DNA from: CAYRFQ01 sp964423615
GTDB lineage: Bacteria > Planctomycetota > Planctomycetia > Gemmatales > Gemmataceae
NCBI GenBank assembly: GCA_964423615.1
Contig: CAYRFQ010000028.1
Location: 24,555 to 88,554 of the forward strand
Reading direction: 5' to 3'
Length of the DNA stretch: 64,000 bases
A program made the translations under genes and the position numbers. Shown piece by piece: positions 36,184 to 45,342 of this stretch; position 1 is the stretch's first letter; each line of letters opens with the position of its first letter. Below the pieces are notes generated by a model that was not told where the DNA came from, made no database searches, and saw nothing but the letters and a program-made list of their open reading frames with translations.

Positions 36184-36203
36184 AGTCCACGTTTTGGACT
36201 TCA

Positions 36204-36260
36204 CCAGGGCGTCTCGTTGATCTCGATGACGACCGAATCAACACACCAAGACGCCTCTGG
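36204..36260. terminator. Nested hairpin between convergent genes
   Basis: Outer arms CCAGGGCGTCT (36204-36214) and AGACGCCTCTGG (36249-36260) pair with one bulge; inside them GTTGAT (36216-36221) pairs with ATCAAC. It lies exactly between the stops of the dienelactone hydrolase gene and a DUF1501 gene. No T run follows on either strand, so it may stop both transcripts only weakly or act by RNA-RNA pairing. Confidence 0.45.
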
Positions 36261-36281
36261 AAACAACAAATCTTCAAAGTT

Positions 36282-37739
36282 CTAGCCCATCAACTGTGGC
36301 AGAATCGAGCGCCCGAGAATCAGTCGGTGCGGTCGGTTCTGTTGGTCATGGATTTCGGTTTCGGGATCAATCCCCATCGCGTCATAAATCGTTGCCGTAA
36401 TGTCTTCCGGTGTCACCGGATTGTCACTTGGGTAGGCTCCTTGCCGGTCGGAAGAACCGTAAACGCTGCCGCCGCGAATCCCTGCCCCTGCGAACATGAC
36501 CGTATAACAGAAGGGCCAGTGATCCCTTCCGTTGCGAGCCGCCCCTGCATTCGAAACCACTTGCCCAATGCGTGGCGTTCGTCCGAATTCACCCATGACC
36601 ACGATCAAAGTTTCGTCCAGAAGTCCCCGCTGCGACATGTCTTCGAGGAACACAGAAAACGCCTGGTCGAAGGAAGGACACAAGGAACGGCGCAAGAGCG
36701 GGAAGTGTTGTCGATGGGTGTCCCATGCCTGATCGATCCGCCTTCCCGAGATAGTCGTAACGAGTCGGACCCCGGCTTCGACCAAGCGCCGCGTGAGGAG
36801 CAAGCATTGCCCAAGATGGGGAAGTCCGCCGAACTTACGGGCCTCTAGGGACCGGTCGCTTCCGTAATCCATTCCGTATCGTTCTCGCAAACGGAGAGGC
36901 TCATGAGACAGGTCGAACGCTCGCCGTGCGTATGCCGAAGTGAGTAAACTCATGGCTCGTCGATAACTCGTATTCATACGATCGACAGCTGGACTGTCGG
37001 CCGCCGCCCCGAGCGACCCGTCGAGTTGATCAAGTAGAGATGTCCGCCGGAGAATGTCTCCGACCGAGACCCCTGGTTGTAGGTCCAACCCAGGAACTCG
37101 GTAGCCGGAAAGACTCGGGTCGCCTGCAACAAAAGGATCGAAGGCACTCCCCAAGAACCCGGAAGACTGACCCGCGATATCGACCCCTCGGTTCGACATG
37201 AACCTCGGTAGATGGATGAAGTCCGGTAACGGCCGCCCCGTCGGTCGCAGCTTGGCCATTACTCCGCCATAATTCGGAAAGTTTCCGGGGCCGTCTTCGA
37301 CGATCAACCGTGACCCGTTCATGGGCCAACGTCCGGTCATCGCATAATACGTCCCCGCGTTGTGATCGGTGATCCGGTGAGTCACCGATCGAACTTGCGC
37401 TAACTTATCGATGTGCCCAGCAAGTCGCGGGAGCACCTCACCCAAAGTGATCCCTGAAACGTTGGTCGAGATCGGTCGAAACTCGCCTCGGATTTCTACC
37501 GGAGCTTCGGGCTTGAGGTCCCACAAGTCGATATGGGATGGTCCGCCTTCAAGGAAAAACAGCACGCAGGATTTAGCACGTGGACGTCGATTTCGATTGG
37601 TGGATGAACTTCCTTGCGCTTCGCTCGACAATAGCTGTGGAAGCGCAAGTCCGAGTGTAGTCAGCCCGCCCACTCGGAGAAATTCACGCCGACTCGCACC
37701 GTCACACAGTTTATTGCCTGTTCCCGAGAGGCTAAACAT
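36282..37739 (-). CDS. DUF1501 Tat-exported protein A
   Basis: 485-residue DUF1501 protein, a sulfatase/alkaline-phosphatase-like fold greatly expanded in planctomycetes. The N-terminus has the twin-arginine motif SRREFLRVGG (R17, R18) and a hydrophobic stretch, so it should be exported folded. Family motifs are CVLFFLEGGPSHIDLWDLKP, AGTYYAMTGRWP, VVMGEFGRTPRI and the metal-type GRDHWPF near the C-terminus. In most planctomycetes such genes follow a DUF1549/DUF1553 cytochrome-like partner; none is present here. It is divergent from a second DUF1501 gene at 38214. Confidence 0.92.
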   Translation of the reverse strand: MFSLSGTGNKLCDGASRREFLRVGGLTTLGLALPQLLSSEAQGSSSTNRNRRPRAKSCVLFFLEGGPSHIDLWDLKPEAPVEIRGEFRPISTNVSGITLGEVLPRLAGHIDKLAQVRSVTHRITDHNAGTYYAMTGRWPMNGSRLIVEDGPGNFPNYGGVMAKLRPTGRPLPDFIHLPRFMSNRGVDIAGQSSGFLGSAFDPFVAGDPSLSGYRVPGLDLQPGVSVGDILRRTSLLDQLDGSLGAAADSPAVDRMNTSYRRAMSLLTSAYARRAFDLSHEPLRLRERYGMDYGSDRSLEARKFGGLPHLGQCLLLTRRLVEAGVRLVTTISGRRIDQAWDTHRQHFPLLRRSLCPSFDQAFSVFLEDMSQRGLLDETLIVVMGEFGRTPRIGQVVSNAGAARNGRDHWPFCYTVMFAGAGIRGGSVYGSSDRQGAYPSDNPVTPEDITATIYDAMGIDPETEIHDQQNRPHRLILGRSILPQLMG

Positions 37740-38213
37740 GGGTTAGTAACTCCAGTTTGTATTTGTAATCTGATGGAGAGGATGAACCGTACCGCGCTGA
37801 GGAATGGCTTAAATAGCTCAATTATCGCCTAAGCCGGTGGGTGAAATCAACGAATCTCCGATTTTCTCAAGTGAAACGGCCTTTCCGAGTCCATTGAGAC
37901 CCAAATGGTCCAGTGCCTACCACCCAGTCAATTGGAAACGAAACTGCGTTGAAATAGAACCCACAACTTTTCCCATCACCGTCAATCCGTATTGGAGCAT
38001 AGCAAGATGCCCAGTGGTTGAGGGGTTCCGGTGCCCAAAAACTTGCGGTGTTAACTGGAGCACTACTTTTCAAACCTCAACTTTCTTCTTGCTTTCTTCT
38101 CGGCAACACTCATACTTGGAAAATCTATATTCCCCAACAACTGGCTTTCCGAAATTACAACCTGACGAAACGATTTCCCACCCATCCATCGTTCCCTGAC
38201 GAGGTTTTCTGCC
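37740..38213. other. Divergent promoter region between two DUF1501 genes
   Basis: 474 bases. It must contain both promoters. Open frames at 37837-38199 (plus) and 37867-38073 (minus) overlap one another, lack domains and lack ribosome binding sites. No repeat or hairpin stands out. Confidence 0.4.
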
Positions 38214-39602
38214 ATGTTGAGTTTTGTCGAACGCGACGGTTTCAGCCGAAGAACATTCCTCCGAGTCGGAAGCTTGGGATTGGCCGGATTGTCTTTGCAA
38301 TCCCTGATGGCCACCAAAGCTCAAGCAGCGCAGAACTCGAGCGAGATCACAACTGGTAAGTCGGTCATCTTCTTGTTTCAACAAGGCGGACCTAGCCAGT
38401 TCGAGACCTTCGATCCCAAGATGACCGCTCCTGAAGGAGTCCGATGTGCGACCGGCGTCACACAAACGTCCCTCGCGGGTGTGCAGTTCGGTAGTACGTT
38501 GGAGAATATTGCCAGGTACGCACACCGGCTAGCGATCGTACGGTCGTTCCAAACTTCGCGAGGGAACCACGACATCAAGCCGCTTGTGTGTTCGGAAACC
38601 CTCGACGCCAACATCGGGAGCATCTATTCTCGAGTCGTCGGACCGACTCGACCAAGCGGTATGCCGACGAACTCGGCGATCTTCCCCAACGCCGTCCACG
38701 CAGAGAGCCCTGGACCAAGCAATCGGTTCGGGAACTTTGCCTCGACCGGTTCGCTTGGTCCTGCATTTGCTCCGTTCATCCCAGGAGCTGGCGGCCAACT
38801 TCAAAAAGATATGACGCTTAACGTTTCCCGAAGTCGATTGGACAACCGACGAGCTTTGCTCTCGGAGGTCGACACGCTCCGTCGCCAGATCGACAACAAT
38901 GGAACGATGGAGGCCATGGAGGGGTTCCAAAGCCAGGCCATTGAGGTCGTCCTCGGCGGGATTTCTCGAGCTTTCGACCTCTCTCATGAAGACCCTCGCA
39001 CCGTCGCACGCTACGATACCAGCCACCTCATCCGTCCGAGTCTGTGGGAACGAAAGAACAATAAAAAGCGATATACGGCCAACGCCCAGACCCTCGGTAA
39101 ATTACTCCTGCTTGCCCGAAGGCTGTGCGAGGCTGGTTGCGGGTTCGTGACGATCAACACGGACTTCGTCTGGGACATGCACGCCGATGGGAATAACCTC
39201 GGCGTCGAACCGGGAATGCAGTCCGTTGGTGCTCCGTTCGACCATGCCGTCTCGGCTTTCATCGAAGACATCGAGAATCGCGGATTGAGCGACAAGATCA
39301 TGCTTGTGATGACTGGTGAAATGGGCCGAACGCCCCGAGTCAACAATCGTGGTGGTCGTGACCACTGGGGTCGTTTGACACCCCTCGCGATCTATGGTGG
39401 TGGCATCCGAGGCGGTCAGGTCATTGGTCGATCGAATAACAACGGTGGGGAGCCAGCCACAAATCCGATGACCTCCAGCAACTTGGTCGCTACGATCTTG
39501 CAGACGATGTTCAATACGACTGCCATTCGTCTCCAGGATGCCCTTCCATCGGACGTGAGTCGTTTGATCACCGATGGTCATCCAATTCCTGGCTTGCTCT
39601 AA
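38214..39602 (+). CDS. DUF1501 Tat-exported protein B
   Basis: 462-residue DUF1501 protein with twin-arginine signal SRRTFLRVGSLGLAG (R12, R13) and probable cleavage after AQA near residue 38. Conserved motifs parallel protein A: SVIFLFQQGGPSQFETFDPK, LVMTGEMGRTPRVN, GGRDHWG and GGGIRGGQVIGRS. GAGG lies 9 nt before the ATG. The two DUF1501 proteins are divergent in sequence and orientation, so a recent duplication is unlikely. As for A, no DUF1549/DUF1553 partner adjoins. The biological role of the family is unknown. Confidence 0.92.
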   Translation: MLSFVERDGFSRRTFLRVGSLGLAGLSLQSLMATKAQAAQNSSEITTGKSVIFLFQQGGPSQFETFDPKMTAPEGVRCATGVTQTSLAGVQFGSTLENIARYAHRLAIVRSFQTSRGNHDIKPLVCSETLDANIGSIYSRVVGPTRPSGMPTNSAIFPNAVHAESPGPSNRFGNFASTGSLGPAFAPFIPGAGGQLQKDMTLNVSRSRLDNRRALLSEVDTLRRQIDNNGTMEAMEGFQSQAIEVVLGGISRAFDLSHEDPRTVARYDTSHLIRPSLWERKNNKKRYTANAQTLGKLLLLARRLCEAGCGFVTINTDFVWDMHADGNNLGVEPGMQSVGAPFDHAVSAFIEDIENRGLSDKIMLVMTGEMGRTPRVNNRGGRDHWGRLTPLAIYGGGIRGGQVIGRSNNNGGEPATNPMTSSNLVATILQTMFNTTAIRLQDALPSDVSRLITDGHPIPGLL

Positions 39603-39620
39603 GAATGAACCAAAGGAGTA

Positions 39621-39638
39621 GGCACGCTCCGTCGTGCC
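39621..39638. terminator. Short GC-rich palindrome between convergent genes
   Basis: Perfect 6-bp stem GGCACG / CGTGCC with a 6-nt loop, 19 bases past the stop of DUF1501 protein B and before the end of the DPP-IV gene. The flanking text GTAGGCACGCTCCG resembles a palindrome I associate from memory with other planctomycete genomes; it could be a dispersed REP-like element rather than a dedicated terminator. No T run follows. Confidence 0.35.
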
Positions 39639-39738
39639 GTCCGCTTCTTGTTGCTCTGCTCACTGCACAAGGCGTATCCCTGGTACCTTTGCTCCGCAGC
39701 TCTCAATAAATCCCGAAACACGAGCCATCCCAATCGAG

Positions 39739-42195
39739 TTACTTACTAGACTTCGCAGGTCCCGCTGGAAGGTTGCGTTTCAGGTAAGTCGTCAGCAGTG
39801 TAAACAAATGGCGTCGCGTGTTCCGGCCTTCAAAGATACTGTGGGATCGGTTTGGATAAGCCATCATCGTGAACTGCTTGTTCGCCGCGATGAGTTCGTT
39901 CACCACCGCTTCCGTGTTGGCATAGTGAACATTGTCGTCAGCCGTTCCATGAATGATCAACAAGTTCCCTTCCAACTTTTTGGCGTAGTTGATCGGCGAC
40001 CCTTCTTGATAGCCCTTCGCATTGTCACTCGGAAGACCCATGTATCGTTCTTGGTAGATCGTGTCGTAGTAGCGTTCGATACTCACCGGAGCGATCGACA
40101 TCGCCAGGTGATAGACCTTGGGGTAGCGGAATATCGCGTGGAGACTCATTGATCCGCCACCACTCCAACCCCAAACGCCGACGCGTTTCGGATCGACCCA
40201 GGACCATTTTTTCTGAATCGCCTTCACAGCAGCAGCCTGTTCTCGGGGCGCGAGAATCCCAACCTTGCGATAAACGATTTTTCGCCAGGCACGACCACGC
40301 GGGGCAGGGGTCCCACGGTTATCCAGGCTCATCACCAGATACCCGTGTTGAGCCAACATCAGGTGCCATAAGTAGCGATCTCGTGTCCACCGATCCAGAA
40401 CGGTTTGCCCCGCTGGTTCGCCGTACACATAGAACAAAACCGGATATCGTTTCGACGGATCAAAATCGTGGGGTTTCAGACACCAACCATCCAGCAACAC
40501 CCCTTCCCCAATATCGACTCGGAAGAATTTCACCGGAAGACGCTTCAAACGTTTGATTTGGTCATGAGCCTTCTTGTTGTCCTCCAGGACCCGAATCACT
40601 TTGTGATCGGGCAGACTCACCAAGTTGACTACGGGAGGTGATTGAAAACTCGAATGCGTGTGGATCGCCCAATCTCCCGTTGGCGAAATTTGATAAGTGT
40701 TCCAACCTGCATGGCCGTTCGGTGTGAGTTTTTCCTGTCCACTTCCATCGAGTCGCGCACGGTACAGATATTGTTGGGTCGGGTTCCTTGGCGAGGCGTA
40801 GTAATAAATCCACTTCCCACGCTGATCAACCCGGACAGCGTCGATCACATCGGATTGCTCTGGTGTGATCAAAGCTGGTTTTTTCTCCGAGTAAACATAC
40901 AGGTGATTCCAACCGTCTCGCTCACTCAGCCACGTGAACTGCTTCCCACCGTTGAACCAATGAAGATGGTCGTGGACATCCACCCAAGTCGAATCCTTCT
41001 CCGTCAATAACACCTCCACTTTTCCTTTGTGGAACAACGGTATGGAAAAAACTTTGTTGGTATTTTGGAGCCGATTGAGTTGTTGCAGGATCACGTATTT
41101 GGAAGACGGGTGCCAATCCATCCGAGCGATATAGTGCTCCCGCGAGTCGCCTGGAATGTTGAGCCAGACTAACCCAGCGACGTCAGGTGTTTTCATCGTC
41201 GAGAATGAGGGACCAAGGTTCAGTTTGAACTTAACCTTCTCGCCCGGAGTGCATGTCGCTTCACCCTCTCCTCGAGCTTCAAACGTGATCACACCAACAC
41301 GACAACTTGAGTTCTTCGTCCCGACCTTCGGGTAGTTAAATCGCTTTACTTTTTGATACCTTCCCGAAGTATTGTCCACGAGCAGGTATTCGCCCACCCC
41401 TGTCGTGTCCAGCTGCCAAAATGCCAAACTCTGGCTGTCCGGACTCCACCGCAACCCGTCCCGCAGCCCCAACTCCTCTTCGTAAACCCAATCAAAGGTC
41501 CCGTTGATGACATTCGGCGAATTGGAACGCGTTAACTGCAGCAAGTTTCCCGAAGCCAGAAATTGCACGTAAATATTTCGATTGCATACGAAAGCGACTT
41601 TCGTACTGTCCGGCGAAAACTTTGCAAATTGCAACTCCGATGGTGGAGTCTCAACTCCCCCGATTTTCCTCAGTTCTCTGGCACTGAGATCATACACCCA
41701 ATAATCACCGCGGGTGTTTTGCCGCCAAACACGTTTTGAGTTCGTGTAGATGAGCACATACCCCTCATTGGGCGACCAGGTGTAGCTCTCGATGCGAAGT
41801 GGTTTCGTCTCGTTCTCGGGCACAAGCTGGTCAGCACTGACTAACACTTTTGTTTTTCCCGATCGGATGTCCACACCGATGATATCCTGAAATCCCGGAC
41901 GAGCCTTCGATGGTGCCGTCTTGGTGTAGGCTCTATTCCCCTTCAGCCAGTGAACCGTCCCGTACGATTTGCCCGAGAAACTGTCTGACTTAAAAATGCG
42001 ATCGATCGTCAAAAGGCCGTTGTCTGTGTCCTTACCTTGAGGTTCGCCTCCTCGAGCTCGCTGGCTGTCGACCCCGGCCAGCCCCAGGATCAAGAACACT
42101 CCGACATATATTGGTTGAACAAAGAGCGAGAATCGAAACGACCCCGAAGGGCCACTTTTTCGTGTGTTTTGCAAAAGACACCATACACGTTGCAT
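39739..42195 (-). CDS. Dipeptidyl peptidase IV-type prolyl peptidase (S9B)
   Basis: 818-residue exported or membrane-anchored serine peptidase. An N-terminal hydrophobic segment (about 29-42) is followed by the DPP-IV beta-propeller (about 70-560) and an alpha/beta hydrolase domain. The triad is S678 in GWSGGGSM, D753 in GTADDNVHY and H785 in RSHSIFEG. In the propeller the usual double-Glu motif appears as WVYEEELGLRDG. It removes X-Pro or X-Ala dipeptides from peptide N-termini, probably in the periplasm. GGAG lies 6 nt before the ATG. Together with pepA and the tricorn-like protease it gives the window a broad peptide-degrading set. Confidence 0.92.
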   Translation of the reverse strand: MQRVWCLLQNTRKSGPSGSFRFSLFVQPIYVGVFLILGLAGVDSQRARGGEPQGKDTDNGLLTIDRIFKSDSFSGKSYGTVHWLKGNRAYTKTAPSKARPGFQDIIGVDIRSGKTKVLVSADQLVPENETKPLRIESYTWSPNEGYVLIYTNSKRVWRQNTRGDYWVYDLSARELRKIGGVETPPSELQFAKFSPDSTKVAFVCNRNIYVQFLASGNLLQLTRSNSPNVINGTFDWVYEEELGLRDGLRWSPDSQSLAFWQLDTTGVGEYLLVDNTSGRYQKVKRFNYPKVGTKNSSCRVGVITFEARGEGEATCTPGEKVKFKLNLGPSFSTMKTPDVAGLVWLNIPGDSREHYIARMDWHPSSKYVILQQLNRLQNTNKVFSIPLFHKGKVEVLLTEKDSTWVDVHDHLHWFNGGKQFTWLSERDGWNHLYVYSEKKPALITPEQSDVIDAVRVDQRGKWIYYYASPRNPTQQYLYRARLDGSGQEKLTPNGHAGWNTYQISPTGDWAIHTHSSFQSPPVVNLVSLPDHKVIRVLEDNKKAHDQIKRLKRLPVKFFRVDIGEGVLLDGWCLKPHDFDPSKRYPVLFYVYGEPAGQTVLDRWTRDRYLWHLMLAQHGYLVMSLDNRGTPAPRGRAWRKIVYRKVGILAPREQAAAVKAIQKKWSWVDPKRVGVWGWSGGGSMSLHAIFRYPKVYHLAMSIAPVSIERYYDTIYQERYMGLPSDNAKGYQEGSPINYAKKLEGNLLIIHGTADDNVHYANTEAVVNELIAANKQFTMMAYPNRSHSIFEGRNTRRHLFTLLTTYLKRNLPAGPAKSSK

Positions 42196-42778
42196 TTAGG
42201 ACTCCAGAAACCAAAGTCGAAACCAAATTTCGACGGACTTCACAACCGAAAAGAGTTTCCCTGTGCAAGCAAGGACAACTATCCCTCGTCCCGCTGTGCC
42301 CTTGTTTGGAAAACGTATTGTACAGTCAGTCTGATAAGACCGACCACCAGTTTGACTGAGTGTAGCCAAGTTTGAACGGCGTGTGCAAGCGTATTGTCGA
42401 GACGCGCAACGGGGGGAGATGATGTCAAAATGAAGTCCATTGACGGCCGAGCAGATAACCACTTCTTCCAAAGGGAACCATTTCCTCTCACCCTTTGAAG
42501 GCAAAGGAGACGATAGCCAAAATCCTTGTCCCCACACTCGCCGTACTCGTGGCGACCCTCTTGGAACTCTCTGCTTTCTTCCAAACTCCCAGCTCTTCCA
42601 AACTGGAATCAGGGAACACCAATACCGAGAAGACTGGCACCGAAGTCTGTGAAAATCGGTGAGACGCGGTGCAGGATTTCACGAACCGCGATCAACCTCA
42701 GTTTGGCGAATTTCGACATCATCACTCGCACTCGCCACTTGCAAACACGACGATTCCAGGCAAGCGACCATCACGCGA

Positions 42779-42806
42779 GTTAAACATAACGAATATTATC
42801 GGACCT
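42779..42806 (-). other. dif-like Xer site, left copy (inverted)
   Basis: Read on the minus strand this is AGGTCCGATAA, spacer TATTCG, TTATGTTTAAC: an 11-6-11 layout like bacterial dif sites. The right arm differs from the E. coli XerD arm TTATGTTAAAT at two positions. The arms match the partner site at 42844-42871 in 10 of 11 and 10 of 11 positions, while the spacer differs. XerC/XerD binding is inferred from the pattern. Confidence 0.55.
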
Positions 42807-42843
42807 TGCTGGAACCCCTCCAAGATCATCCCATGAGATCCCA

Positions 42844-42871
42844 ACGTCCGATAATGTATCTTATGTTTAAT
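42844..42871 (+). other. dif-like Xer site, right copy
   Basis: ACGTCCGATAA, spacer TGTATC, TTATGTTTAAT. It matches the E. coli dif site, recalled from memory, at 20 of 28 positions, including most of the central and XerD-arm part. It faces the left copy with the putative XerD arms outward and 37 bp between the sites. It could be the chromosomal dif site, half of a pdif-like pair, or the remnant of a Xer-exploiting element. Confidence 0.6.
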
Positions 42872-42947
42872 TCAGCTCAGAGACGGTAAGTCGTTCAACA
42901 TCAGCGACTTAGGATCAAGGTTGGGGTCGATCGCCCGCAAACGGCGT

Positions 42948-45047
42948 TTAATAACTATCGGTGCTGAACATCTCGTTGAGCACGTCGGAAGGAACCGGCC
43001 GATAGGAATCCGGCTCCATTGACCAACTCGCTCTTCCCTGGGTCAGACTCCGAACTTTGTCGGAATAGTCGAACATCTTCGCCATCGGAATCAAGGCATC
43101 AATGTGCTGAGCATTGGCTCGCTGGACGATCTCGGCGATCTCTGCCCTTCGCGCGTTCAGGTCACCTGTCACCGACCCAAGGTGTTCTTCCGGCACCGCG
43201 ACTTCGAGCCGCATCACGGGCTCCAACAGGACGACGTTGTTCTTGAGAGCTTTGTGAACGGCATCCGCACCTGCTGCCGAAAACGCCACCTCGTTGGATA
43301 GCTCCGGATCGACCTCGGCCGAAACTATGGTGGCTTTGGACTGGATGAGCGGATACCCATAATCACCAGACCCCATCGCTCCTTGAACCCCCTGCACTGC
43401 TGCTTCGATAAACTCTGGTGGCACGGCTTCCGGGTCAAGCTCGTGGTTTACGACTACCGGATGCTCTCCTTCCGTCCCTTCGAACTTCACCTTGATCCTG
43501 GCGAACAAATTCGAGTTCCCAGCTTGCTTGATGCATTCCCCGACGACGGTTTTGGTTTCATCGATACGCTCTCGGTAGCTCACACTCGGTTTTCCAATCC
43601 TGACTTTGAGCTTGTGTTCCCTCTCGAGCAAGTGGGCCTTCACTTCCAAGTGCAACAAACCCATCCCAGTCATGAGCATCTGCCCCGTCTCAGGATCCTC
43701 CAGCCAGTGGAACGTAGGGTCTTCCTTCATCATCCGATCAAGGATCATCACAAGTTTGTCCTTGTCGGCAGACGATTGCGGTTCAATCGACCGACTGATG
43801 ACGGCCTGGGCAAAGCTGATCTGCTCCAACAAAATTGGGTTCTGTTGGTCGCAAAGGGTGTCCCCGGTGACCGAGTCCTTTGGACCGATGATGGCAACAA
43901 TGTCTCCGGCTTGTGTGTTGGGTAGGTCATCGCGTTGCTTCGGATCTGCGTGCACGTGATAGAGCTTGCTCGCGAACTCCTTGATCTTTCGTCCAGGATT
44001 CCAGACACGGCTATTGGCTTTCAAGACTCCCGAGTAAATCCGAACGTAGTACAGATCCCCATGCGAGCTACTGATGATCTTGAACACCAGACCGGAGAAC
44101 GGGTCTTTCTCGCTCGGCTTGCGGGATTCTTGTTTGTCTTTCTTTTTCGGATTCGTACCGACGACAGGCGGAACGTCGCTTGGTGCTGGCAGGTACCAAC
44201 AAACGGCATCGATTAAAGGTTGCACACCCATGTGCTCGCGTCCGGAACCGCATAGCACAGGCTGGATTTGAAGCTTGAGAGTCTGCTCGCGGATAAGCTC
44301 ACGGATTTTTGCGATCGGGATGTCCTGCCCTTCCAGATACGCCGTTGTAATCTTGTCGTCCTCGTCGTTTTCGCAAAGCACGTCGAACAAATTCTCCCGC
44401 CAAGAGGCAGCTTCGTCCGCGAGGTCTTCCGGAATATCTTCCTTCCGAATCGTCTTGCCGTTGTCCTCTTTCTCAAAGTACAACGCTTTCATTTCGAGCA
44501 GGTCGATGGTACCAGCGAACGGCGTCGCGCTATCTTTGATGGAGCCACTGCCGATCGGAATGGCCACGGGAACAGGTCGGCCTTCGAGTCGCTCGGCAAC
44601 CTCTCCCATTGCGTTCTTGAAGTTCGCCCCGACGACGTCCATTTTGTTGATGAACACAAGTCTCGGAACTTTGTATTTATTGGCCTGTCGCCAAACGGTC
44701 TCTGATTGTGCTTCGACACCCTTCTGGGCATCGAATACGACCACCGCCCCGTCGAGGACTCGAAGACTTCGTTCCACTTCGGCAGTAAAATCGACGTGCC
44801 CTGGTGTATCGATCAAATTCACTGTGCAGTCCTGCCACCGGAACGGAATGCAAGCGCTGTAGATCGTGATCCCTCGCTCTTGCTCTTCTTCGTCGTAGTC
44901 GGTGTCGGTCGTTCCCTCATCGACACCTCCCAGTTTATGCTTGGCTCCTGCGTAGTACAGGATGTGCTCCGTCGTTGTCGTCTTCCCGGCATCGATGTGA
45001 GCGATGATCCCAATGTTGCGAATTTTCGTAATGTCGAATTGTGACAT
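42948..45047 (-). CDS. fusA: Translation elongation factor G, spd-like form
   Basis: 699-residue ribosomal translocase GTPase. G1 AHIDAGKTT (residues 16-24), switch I EEQERGITIYSA, G3 DTPGH and G4 NKMD are intact, followed by domains II-V. Before RGITI the usual TMDWMEQEQE is replaced by TDTDYDEEEQE, and the GTPase region resembles mitochondrial EF-G2 and the spd-type EF-Gs of spirochaetes and planctomycetes; whether it acts in elongation, recycling or both cannot be read here. GAGGAGG lies upstream of the ATG at 45047. It is the last gene of the minus-strand ribosomal cluster, 295 bases after rpsG. Confidence 0.93.
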   Translation of the reverse strand: MSQFDITKIRNIGIIAHIDAGKTTTTEHILYYAGAKHKLGGVDEGTTDTDYDEEEQERGITIYSACIPFRWQDCTVNLIDTPGHVDFTAEVERSLRVLDGAVVVFDAQKGVEAQSETVWRQANKYKVPRLVFINKMDVVGANFKNAMGEVAERLEGRPVPVAIPIGSGSIKDSATPFAGTIDLLEMKALYFEKEDNGKTIRKEDIPEDLADEAASWRENLFDVLCENDEDDKITTAYLEGQDIPIAKIRELIREQTLKLQIQPVLCGSGREHMGVQPLIDAVCWYLPAPSDVPPVVGTNPKKKDKQESRKPSEKDPFSGLVFKIISSSHGDLYYVRIYSGVLKANSRVWNPGRKIKEFASKLYHVHADPKQRDDLPNTQAGDIVAIIGPKDSVTGDTLCDQQNPILLEQISFAQAVISRSIEPQSSADKDKLVMILDRMMKEDPTFHWLEDPETGQMLMTGMGLLHLEVKAHLLEREHKLKVRIGKPSVSYRERIDETKTVVGECIKQAGNSNLFARIKVKFEGTEGEHPVVVNHELDPEAVPPEFIEAAVQGVQGAMGSGDYGYPLIQSKATIVSAEVDPELSNEVAFSAAGADAVHKALKNNVVLLEPVMRLEVAVPEEHLGSVTGDLNARRAEIAEIVQRANAQHIDALIPMAKMFDYSDKVRSLTQGRASWSMEPDSYRPVPSDVLNEMFSTDSY

Positions 45048-45342
45048 GCCTCGCCTCCTCTGCGTCATTTCATCGGAATTAGCTTTTTGTCTGTCTTTGC
45101 GAATGTCTTTGGCTATGGCCCTGGCTTTAGGCTTCTCGGAACCAACTTCGACACGTTAAGGTGCATCCATGCAAAAAGGACACAGAACTTTGACGAAGGA
45201 TACCAACAACCTTTCTCGACAGTGTATCCGGCAAAGCCTTCGCGTGAAAGGTGGTGCTGGAACGTCGAGTAGAAGTTGGGTGACCTTCGAGAAGTACTGT
45301 GTCCTTGGTTGATTGCTCTTCGTAGTGAGTTCCCCGCGGGGA

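Larger units (their letters stand above)
42196..42947. other. Non-coding region upstream of DPP-IV gene and after fusA
   Basis: 752 bases. Several short overlapping frames on both strands have no domain or ribosome binding site. The notable content is the pair of inverted dif-like sites at 42779-42806 and 42844-42871, listed separately. A small AAGTCG/CGACTT dyad (42887-42909) near the fusA stop lacks a T run. The DPP-IV promoter should lie in the left part. Confidence 0.5.

Noticed and set aside
42779..42871. Integron attC site
   Set aside because: The outer boxes do not fit the RYYYAAC and GTTRRRY pair in the required orientation, and no integrase or cassette is nearby; dif-like geometry fits better.
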